Positions 28,261 through 35,511 of a stretch of 35,511 nt of DNA are shown piece by piece. The stretch is from Chara braunii (Eukaryota > Streptophyta > Charophyceae > Charales > Characeae), in contig BFEA01000181.1 of the NCBI GenBank assembly GCA_003427395.1, positions 1,959,381 through 1,994,891 on the forward strand. The letters are read 5' to 3'. The notes under the pieces are model-generated. The model ran no database searches and had not been told where the DNA came from. It saw nothing but the letters and a program-made list of their open reading frames with translations. A program made the position numbers and the translations under genes. How positions within the stretch are numbered: the stretch's first letter is position 1; each line of letters opens with the position of its first letter.

Positions 28261-29315
28261 GGTCATACATGTATGTATACACACACACACACACATACCC
28301 CTCCCCTCGTTTGACGTTCTCTTCTTCCTCTCTGCCTACGGTACATATTTATACAAACATATGCATATCTATCAATTGTCACACTGTGAATCGGAGCGCA
28401 AAGGCGGAAAACAGCAAAACAAGGAAGGGAAAGAAAAAAAGTCAGGAAGGAAAGCCCCACCTGTTCATCACCTCCTACGTACGAGGCCAGCCACGTGGAT
28501 GACAGGTTGAGCGCTGGCTTGCCCCATCCCCGTGTGTCACAAGGACCTTGTATATATTGTCATATCCTGGTTGGTCATAGTCCCGTCCTTTGGCCTGTGA
28601 TGCAGGGGGCGGTGCTTGCATGTGGGACTTGTCAGCTCGGATCTGTTATGTTTGTTTCCCCCTGTTTTGTTATATTTGGCTGTTCCCTTCCTCTTTCTTT
28701 GTTATATTTGGCTGTTCCCTTCCTCTTTCTTTTGGGTGTGGGGGCAGCCGCCGCTCAACCTACATCCACGTGGGCGGCCTTGTACGCAAGAGGTTCTGAA
28801 CAGGGGAGTTGTATAAAGAAACGAATTGATTTTTTTCTTGTTTTCCTTTTGTTTTTTTCGCCTTCGCGATCTGATATTTCTGTGACGATATATATTGTCA
28901 CACTGGGAATCAGAGCGTGAAGGCGAAAAAAGAAAAACAAGGAAAGCCCCACCTGTTCATCATATATGTCACTGTGAATCATACATACACATAGTCAAAC
29001 AGAGCTGCCAGGTAAACCGTAGGCAGAGAGGTATCGTCGAACAGAACTGCCCGGTAAACCGTAGTCTCTCTGCCTACGGTTTACCGGGCAGTTCTGTTTG
29101 TGACGATATGTATATATACAGAGCGCCAAAGCGAAAAAGCAGAACGAAACCAAGGAAAACAAAAAAAACTTAATTCGTTTTTAATCTTCTTCCTCACAAC
29201 TCCCCTGTTCAGAACCTCTTGCGTACAAGGCCGCCCACGTGGATGTAGGTTGAGCGGCGGCTGCCCCCACCTCCGTGTGTCATATCGTATATGTATTATA
29301 TATATTGTCACAAGA
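28261..29315. mobile_element. Cluster of nested palindromic MITE-like elements
   Basis: Several rearranged copies of one short non-coding family. Ends look like tatatattgtcaca (28549, 28884, 29299) and tgacgatatatata (28871, 29099). Internal blocks are gaatc-gagcg-aaggcg (28390, 28908), a GC-rich block ccacgtgga-gacaggttgagcg or its variants at 28490, 28735-28775 (reverse) and 29235-29275, and the palindrome ctacggtttaccgggcag. Blocks 28735-28890 and 29290-29100 are inverted copies of each other. TATA-like bases flank several ends, suggesting TA-rich target duplications. No transposase is present. Confidence 0.6.
29041..29097. repeat. Perfect 24-bp inverted repeat with 9-nt loop
   Basis: The arm 29041-29064 (acagaactgcccggtaaacc...) is the exact reverse complement of 29074-29097. 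A third, imperfect arm copy lies at about 28998-29022. A transcript would form a long hairpin able to feed small-RNA production. Confidence 0.92.
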
Positions 29316-29765
29316 GTATATTATGATAAACAAATCACTAATTACCCAAACGCAGTAAAGAAGCCAGTTAATCCATTAAGGGATCGCGTAAATAAATCCA
29401 AAAAAACAGAACTAAAAGATAACTGAATAGGCGAGCCAACAAAGAAAGGCTCGACTGACCCAATGATGGTATGGATGACAGCACAAGCATTTTCCCGGAG
29501 TGAATCTCGCTACAAATGCAATCAGATCAGTCCAGGAAAGTCATCACGTAAGCATTGCCCCTCATCAAGAAAGCTATTACAAGAAGGATCATAGACGACT
29601 TCATGAGCGAGTGGACAAGAGAGAGAGAGAGAGGAGAGACGAGAGGACGGACAAATCTTGCCAACTTCGCACAGGAGCGAGGAGCAGACTGCCTGCAAAG
29701 TCCATAAGAGGCACAGAGGAAGTAAGGAAGAGAGGGGAAGAGAGGGAGAGGAGGAGAAGGAGACA
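29316..29765. other. Purine-rich spacer, no gene
   Basis: AT-rich to 29520, then GA-rich with gagagagagag near 29622. Basic open frames (Arg/Glu-rich) are by-products of purine bias. Confidence 0.35.
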
Positions 29766-29792
29766 GGGAGACAGGGAGACAGGGAGACAGGG
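29766..29792 (+). repeat. GGGAGACA repeat, potential G-quadruplex
   Basis: Four GGG tracts separated by AGACA (period 8) meet the usual G-quadruplex pattern. Confidence 0.6.
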
Positions 29793-30470
29793 AGAGTGGG
29801 TGCCCATAACTCAATGAATGATGGCACGCCAGGGAGAGGAAGAGAAAGGGGGCCGTCGGGCGTGCTAGAGTCCAACTATAAAAGAGGAGGCAGACGACGA
29901 CGAGGAAGAACGAAACGCACCTAACAGGATAAGGGGCAGACAAAAGGGAACAGGTAGAGAGAACCTGTGCAATGAAGAGAAGAACCCGACGCGGACAGGT
30001 CGACAGATTTCCTCTATTAAGAAACAAGAAAAGAACGACGCAGGAGGGCAAGACCGTGAGGAGGGCCAGGGAGAAAGGAAAGACGAAAGAGATGAAGGGA
30101 CCACCAGACCGTGAGATTAACAGGAGGTAGAGGTGACAGAGAAGGACAACAGATGGAGGAGGGAGCATTGAGAGAGGGAGCTAGAAGAAGATGAATGCGT
30201 GGAGTAGCAAGGGAACCTAAGAGGACAGGAGAGTGGAAAAATATGGGAGGGAGAGTACGAGGGATGGAGAATATGAGAGGCGGAGAGGGAGAGTATGGCA
30301 AAGGGAGAGTATGAGAGAGGGAGCGAGATAGGATGAGGGAGAGAGAGAGTAGGTGAGTAGTGAACAAAAAAACGAGGAAAATCATAGATGACAGAGAGAG
30401 AGAATGAGAGGAAGAGAGAGCGAGAATGAGACGGCGGAGGAGAGACAGAGAGAGAGGGAAGCAAGAGGCA
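29793..30470. repeat. Polypurine low-complexity tract
   Basis: Over 600 bases dominated by G and A on the plus strand, with irregular ggagagtatgaga-type repeats at 30236-30345. Long Ser/Leu-rich frames on the minus strand are composition artefacts. No gene supported. Confidence 0.6.
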
Positions 30471-30785
30471 CTAACTGACATCTGCTGTCCCCTCGGGCGT
30501 GCTGAGAGATCGACCAAGCCATTCCGGGCTACCAGGACGACGCTGAAGCTGCTGCAAAGCCGTCTTGTACTCTTCAAGAGTGGCTTGGAGGCGGCGATTC
30601 TCTAACCTTTCCCGCTCCAGCGCACTTTCCGACTCCACGCACTTCTCCTCGCGAGCAGCGGCGCTGGTGGAATGCTCCGCCCTCGCCTGATACGCTTCCC
30701 ATGCCACCTCTGCTATCTCCGCAACGTGTACCGCGACATCCAGCGGCAGATGCCCCGTTGAATGATGGCCTTTCGGCGACACCAT
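30471..30785 (-). CDS. Unknown coiled-coil-like protein, 104 aa
   Basis: Not recognised. It starts at the ATG at 30785 (MVSPKGHHSTGHLPLDVAVH) and stops at TAG. Residues 35-80 are rich in Ala, Glu, Arg and Leu with heptad-like spacing (EEKCVESESALERERLENRR, LQATLEEYKTALQQLQ), typical of a coiled coil. The upstream minus-strand DNA has a CT-rich segment (ttttcttctctcttc) as in plant 5' untranslated regions, and G-boxes at 30958, 31328 and 31536. A truncated tandem copy lies at 32265-32430. It may be a small host gene, or the gag-like start of a retroelement whose LTR is the family-L copy at 33518-35235. The open frame is clean, but the second copy has lost its ATG. Confidence 0.45.
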   Translation of the reverse strand: MVSPKGHHSTGHLPLDVAVHVAEIAEVAWEAYQARAEHSTSAAAREEKCVESESALERERLENRRLQATLEEYKTALQQLQRRPGSPEWLGRSLSTPEGTADVS

Positions 30786-30957
30786 TGCTCTCCACTCCCG
30801 CCCGCTGAACTTGAAGAGAGAAGAAGAAAAGATCGCTGCTTCCAGATCAAGAAGAAAAAAGATAAGGTGACGAGGATAAGATAAAACAAAAAGACCGCTT
30901 CTTCCAACTCCCCGACTCCAACTCCAAGTTCGGATCGAGCTCTAGATCACCAACCAC

Positions 30958-31541
30958 CACGTGTCCCAATCACGAGCCAAAGCGCGTCGGGATGTAAGAA
31001 AAAATAAAACCACATTCACAACAATTACAATATGTATATGCAAGCGATGCCGCTCGGGTCGGTATCCTCACCACACCAATCAATCGCGACCACCTCCCGC
31101 GCAAATCGCGCCCCTAGCCGTCCAGATCAGGCTTCATATCCAGACTGATCAGACGGCTCTGCTCCCAACCACGTCCCGGCGCAATCAATCATAACCACAG
31201 CATGTACCATTGTTTGACGAATTGCTCCGACTATTACATATTACTATATTATTTTTAATATCGTTACTATAGGAGATTCGTAAAAGAGACACCCGCACCG
31301 GGCCGAAGAGATGGACCAACGTCGGTACACGTGGCGACAAGAAGTGGTGGCTCGCTCGAGGCGTAAGCCTGCGGAGGGATAGTCGCTCTCGTGAATGAAG
31401 GAAAGCGCAGCAGCGCGGCAAACTGAGCCAAACGGAGCGAAAAGGATCGAAACGGAGCGCAATAAGGCCGACCCCTCGGTTGACAGAGCAGGTGAGCTGA
31501 CGTGCTGCCTTCTCGTAGCGCGACGTGGCACCGCACACGTG
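30958..31541 (-). promoter_or_regulatory. Three G-box (CACGTG) sites upstream of the ORF, unit 1
   Basis: CACGTG at 30958-30963, 31328-31333 and 31536-31541. Two are extended to ACACGTGGC, the abscisic-acid-response-element core in land plants. They lie 170-760 bases upstream of the ATG at 30785. Binding by bZIP or bHLH factors is known for the motif; use here is inferred. Confidence 0.45.
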
Positions 31542-31708
31542 GCCACCATGGCACCCAATATAGGAGCAATCATCACCTATCTGATGGGCTGAGGCGTGAA
31601 GGAAAGGGTGGTCTGGAACACGAGGTGACTGTTCGCAGGACGGACACCTTGAGCCTGGACGAGACACGTTCATGCATGTCTGTCATGTCTACCCACGATC
31701 CGAGGCCC

Positions 31709-31828
31709 TGGTAGTCAGGTGCAATAAAAAAAATAAACAAAGTGCGGGGATACGAGTTCATATTCCTATTCCTATTATTCATACTATTCATTCAAACTCT
31801 AGGATGCTCTGGTAGTCAGGTGCAATAA
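31709..31828 (-). repeat. Repeated motif tggtagtcaggtgcaataa (also 33351, 33461)
   Basis: Near-identical copies occur at 31709 and 31810 in unit 1 and at about 33351 (tgatagtc variant) and 33461 in unit 2. On the minus strand each reads TTATTGCACC-TGACTACCAG-(A/G)GC, vaguely like an LTR edge plus an initiator-tRNA primer site, but the match is too weak to call. Confidence 0.5.
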
Positions 31829-32264
31829 CAAACTGGTGCAATAACAACCTGGTGCCGCGCAGCCATCAGGGAGCGAGAGCCGTGTTGAGCGCATCGGTCC
31901 CGCAGAGGGGACCCTCCCGGCTGCGTCACGCAGGATTTGCAGGACTTCGTCGTAGAGCGTTGCTGCTCCAGCCAAATGCGCCACTCATACCTCTCGCGAA
32001 CCCCTACGACAGGATAGGGTTATGCAAGGTACAGCTTACCTCCACCCGTGGGAGTTGTCACCATCTCTTAGGTGGGCGTATCCCCGCCGAGCTACCAAAC
32101 CACATGCGAAGGTTTTTCGTATGCAATCGCAGAGGTGGTCCGGTCGAGGGCATTTCTCATTCGTTGTAGCATAGTACGAGAAGGTTATTGCCCGAATCGG
32201 ACCCGTGTGCAAATCGTCATCTGAGGCACTAATCTTTCGAACGCGGCCCTATGACGCTCCAGCG

Positions 32265-32430
32265 CACTTTTCGACTCCACGCACTTCTCCTCGCGAGCAG
32301 CGGCGCTGGTGGAATGCTCCGCCCTCGCCTGATACGCTTCCCATGCCACCTTTGCTATCTCCGCAACGTGTACCGCGACATCCAGCGGCAGATGCCCCGT
32401 TGAATGATGGCCTTTCGGCGACACCGTTGC
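32265..32430 (-). pseudogene. Truncated second copy of the coiled-coil ORF
   Basis: The minus-strand sequence matches the first 55 or so residues of the ORF at 30471-30785, but the ATG is ACG and the frame runs across the duplication joint at 32255 into LTR sequence after ALER. Non-functional as a start. Confidence 0.7.
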
Positions 32431-32610
32431 TCTCCACTCCCGTCCGTTGAACTTGAAGAGAGAAGAAGAAAAGATCGCTGCTTCCAGATCAAGAAGAAAA
32501 GATAAAAGTCGAAAATAAGGTGACGAGGATAAGATAAAACAAAAAGACCGCTTCTTCCAACTCCCCGACTCCAACTCCAAGTTCGGATCGAGCTCTAGAT
32601 CACCAACCAC

Positions 32611-33184
32611 CACGTGTCCCAATCACGAGTCAAAGCGAGTTGGGATGTAAGAAAAAATAAAACCACATTCACAACAATTACAATATGTATATGCAAGCGA
32701 TGCCGCTTGGGTCGGTATCCTCACCACACCAATCAATCGCGACCACCTCTTGCGCAAATCGCGCCCCTAGCCGTCCAGATCAGGCTTGATATCCAGACTG
32801 ATCAGACTGCTCTGCTCTCAACCACGTCCCGGCGCAATCAATCATAATCACAGCATGTACCATTGTTTGACGAATTGCTCCGACTATTACATATTACTAT
32901 ATTATTATTAATATCGTTACTATAGGAGATTCGTAAAAGAGACACCCGCATCGGGCCGAAGAGATGGACCAACGTCGGTACACGTGGTGACAAGAAGTGG
33001 TGGCTCGCTCGAGGCGTAAGCCCGAGGAGGGATAGTCGCTCTCGTGAATGAAGGAAAGCGCAGCAGCGTGCCAAACGGAGCCAAACGGAGCCAAAGGGAG
33101 CGCAATAAGGCCGACCCCTCAGTTGATAGAGCAAGTGAGCTGACGTGTTGCCTTCTCGTGGCGCGACGTGGCACCTCACACGTG
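32611..33184 (-). promoter_or_regulatory. Three G-box sites, unit 2
   Basis: CACGTG at 32611-32616, 32981-32986 and 33179-33184, matching the positions in unit 1. The cores are unchanged in both units although neighbouring bases differ (CACGTGGC became CACGTGGT in two). Confidence 0.45.
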
Positions 33185-33517
33185 GTCACCATGACGCCCA
33201 ATATAGGACCAATCATCACCTATCTGATGGGTTGATGCGTGAGGGAAAGGGTGGTCCGGAACACGAGGTGACTGTTCGCAGGACGGACACATTGAGCCTG
33301 GACGAGACGTCTATGCATGTTTGTCATGTCTACCCACGATCCGAGGCCCTGATAGTCAGGTGCAATAATAAAATAAACAAATAGACCCTGGAGTGCGGGG
33401 ATATGAGTGCATATTTCTATTCCTATTATTCATACTATTCATTCAAACTATAGGATGCTCTGGTAGTCGGGTGCAATAACAAACTGGTGCCGCGCCGCCA
33501 TCAGGAAGCGAGAGCAG

Positions 33518-35235
33518 TGTCGAGCGCATCGGTCCCGCAGAGGGGACCCTCCCGGCCGCGTCACGCAGGATTTGCAGGACTTCGGCGTAGAGCGTTGCTG
33601 CTCCAGCCAAATGCGTCAGTCATACCTCTCGCGAACCCCTACGACAGTATAGGGTTATGCAAGGTACAACTTACCTCCACCCATGGGAGTTGCCACCATC
33701 TCTTAGGTGGGCGTATCCCTGCCGAGCTACCGAACCACATGCGAAGGTTTTTCGTATGCAATCGCAGAGGTGGTCCGTCCGAAGGCATTTCTCGTTCGTT
33801 GTAGCATAGTACGTGTGGTTAATGCCCGAATCGGACCCGTGCGCAAATCGTCGTCTGAGGCACTAATCTCTCGAACGCGACCCTAGTTCGGTCGACTAGG
33901 ACGGTCAAATCTAACCACGCGATTTATCTCACTAAAAAAGTTATAAATCAAACTTCATACGTAAATCGCGCCTAGTCCCTTTTCCATACTTGACCCATAC
34001 AAAGAAGATTGGACGAGTATAACGCGCGAGGCGCCGAATAAATATCGTGACGACTCAGGTTTTAGTCATATTGACTAGCCCTCCATGAATACGCAAGCAG
34101 TCGCAGTGATTTCATACTATCTAGTACCCATAATCACGTGGCCCTCAGTGGTCTCGAGGGTCTCATTCAACACTCAAGTGTCGGCTAACATGCGCCTTGA
34201 GGGATTAATCTTTCGACGTTAGACAACCGCTAAGGCGGTTGAGAACCACACCTGAGAATCACACCCTCTTCTGCACCCTACGAAGAGTGGGTGATATACA
34301 GGCTCCGGACTATTATGGCGGTCTACCTTTATGGTCATGAAAACGATCTTCATCATTGAGGTTTGACAACGAGTCAAAAGGTTTGACTTTGACGGCCACC
34401 ACAAATTTTAACGTCCGACTATAAAAATATAAATAACATAAATAAAAGGAGATTTTTTTGTTTTCTCTCAATTCAAATCTGATTCAAATCTTACGCATGG
34501 TCAAAGTATATCGTATATTCATTATATAAATATAATGGGATTATAGGACATGAGGCAATCACTCTCAGTATCATAGTGTGGCACCCTTCAAAATATATAC
34601 ATAATCGCAGGCGAGGTCAATCTTGACCTCAACTCACAAATCATACCTGCAATCACATCAAAGGTTCAACATTAACAAACAGGCACTACACGGGGTCGAC
34701 TTCAACCACTCTCTGTACTCATATCCCTTGCCTTATCTACAGAACCCCAACCTTTGTCAAACTTTCCACAATAAAACACTCGGTCTTTTTTAAATGATCA
34801 TTTAATATAAGTCAGGGTAACCCCTGCAAAGAAACAATTCAACTCACAAGGGCTAAGGTTTTAGGTTGAGTAGCGAGATTTGAATAAGAGTTGAGATGCA
34901 AACCGACATGTTATCAAAAGATAACAAAAGACGATCCTCGTAGGATCAGGTTGAAACTCGTCAAAACTTGGGTCAATCCAAAATAAGAGTAACCTGCAAC
35001 ATAGCACAAGTCAGTGCTCAAGCTACGCTAGAGTAACTTATGAAACAATCTTACCTTCCTACCTCACCTCTGATACTTATCTAAAAGTGTCAAAATTTTC
35101 GACAGTATCCCCCTTACGCGAGAGGAGACTGTCAAACTTTCAATGGTCATAAAAATATTCTAACTCCTTTGGATTTCATGAAATTATGGCAGCGCTTTCC
35201 GTAGGAAAAGTGCATTTGTATAATTTATACTAGCT
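33518..35235 (-). mobile_element. Family-L LTR copy in reverse orientation
   Basis: Collinear with 11484-13966 when read on the minus strand: the tacggaaagcgctgcc unit (35232-35090), the two stem-loops (34910-34947), the block gtgtagtgcc...tgatgtgattgcaggtatg (34694-34640), the actgcttgcgta block (about 34092-34104) and the inner edge GCTCGACA at 33525-33518. It lacks the 12480-13520 insertions. An extra inverted repeat CAACCGC-ctta-GCGGTTG is at about 34225-34242. No recognisable primer-binding site follows the edge, so this may be a solo or orphan LTR. Confidence 0.6.
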
Positions 35236-35272
35236 AAGCGTCCACGGTGCGGACGGTGCGGGCCACGCCCGC
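35231..35272. repeat. Hairpin pair resembling a Helitron-like end
   Basis: After tatactagctaag come CGTCC-acggtgc-GGACG (35239-35255) and GCGGGC-cac-GCCCGC (35258-35272). A TACTAGC sequence followed by GC-rich palindromes is seen at ends of some Helitron-type elements. No helicase or further end is in the window. Confidence 0.3.
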
Positions 35273-35511
35273 AGAAATAAAAGTAACTTGGTACGAAGTC
35301 CAATTTTAATTCACGAATCAAAAAAATAACAAATTTAAAAAAAAAAGTAAGAGAAAGGGCGAGGAAAGACAGAGATAGGAAAAAAAAAAGAAAAAAAAGA
35401 TAAAGATATATAGATAGATAGACATAGAGAGAAAAAAAAAAAAAGAGAAAGGGAAAGAGAGAGAGAGGGAGAGAGAGACAGAGAGAGAGAGAGAGAGAAA
35501 AGATAGAGAGA
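35273..35511. other. A/G-rich low-complexity end of window
   Basis: A runs (35336-35346, 35381-35397, 35433-35445) and GATA/GAGA repeats. No gene. Confidence 0.8.

Larger units (their letters stand above)
30615..33890 (-). repeat. Tandem direct duplication, period about 1.64 kb
   Basis: Unit 1 (30615-32254) and unit 2 (32255-about 33890) align throughout with a few percent divergence and small indels. Each unit holds, read on the minus strand, the 3' end of the family-L LTR, an AT-rich leader, G-boxes and the start of the coiled-coil ORF. The join at 32254/32255 fuses LTR sequence to the ORF. The duplication is therefore younger than the LTR insertion. Confidence 0.85.

Noticed and set aside
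29527-30577. Long minus-strand Ser/Leu-rich open frames
   Set aside because: They are translations of a polypurine tract on the opposite strand, with no domain and extreme composition bias.
31800-31830. Initiator-tRNA primer site on the minus strand (tgactaccagagc)
   Set aside because: It lacks the required TGG start and matches the consensus only in CAGAGC.
32185-32622. 145-residue minus-strand open frame across the duplication joint
   Set aside because: It begins without a proper ATG, runs through presumed promoter/leader DNA and ends in LTR sequence; only a short middle part matches the intact ORF.

Overview
The window looks like a repeat-dominated piece of a streptophyte nuclear genome. 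A charophyte alga such as Chara is my best guess, because the gag/pol proteins resemble what I remember of Chara retroelement proteins; no search was run. There is no bacterial-style operon, CRISPR array, rRNA gene or convincing tRNA gene. A single N lies at 742.

Layout. (1) 1-6545: a decayed Ty3/gypsy chromovirus. A GC-hairpin-rich 5' region leads to a primer-binding site like the initiator-Met tRNA complement (1053), then gag with a CCHC knuckle, a GGGAAAC -1 frameshift site and a protease. RT, RNase H and most of integrase are deleted, but the integrase tail and chromodomain remain, followed by a polypurine tract and an LTR-like start at 5657. (2) 6546-11425: lower-copy DNA with a U6 snRNA-like sequence (7804) and, on the minus strand, phase-compatible candidate exons of a spliced Q/S/T/P-rich protein. 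At 10392-11209 lies an array of ten hairpins with a shared 20-nt apex and stems of differing sequence. (3) 11484-19980: a second Ty3/gypsy element with a very long LTR carrying a hammerhead-ribozyme-like sequence (12728-12787), a tRNA-Asp-type primer-binding site (13968), and broken gag, protease, RT and integrase. RNase H is largely replaced by a 14-bp minisatellite. A gag-like ORF follows at 20187. (4) 20742-27300: two LINE ORF2 tails (zf-RVT type) in opposite orientations, tandem duplications and microsatellites. (5) 28260-29315: nested short palindromic MITE-like elements. (6) 29570-35511: polypurine DNA, then a 1.64-kb tandem duplication on the minus strand containing G-boxes and a coiled-coil-like ORF. 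Next to it is a minus-strand copy of the long LTR of region 3 and a Helitron-like hairpin pair.

The coding parts are mostly relics: gag and pol belong to one polyprotein system per element, but neither element can be autonomous. The most interesting content is non-coding and structural: the hammerhead-like motif, the ten-hairpin array, the U6 variant, and LTR hairpins that keep their stems while the sequence drifts.
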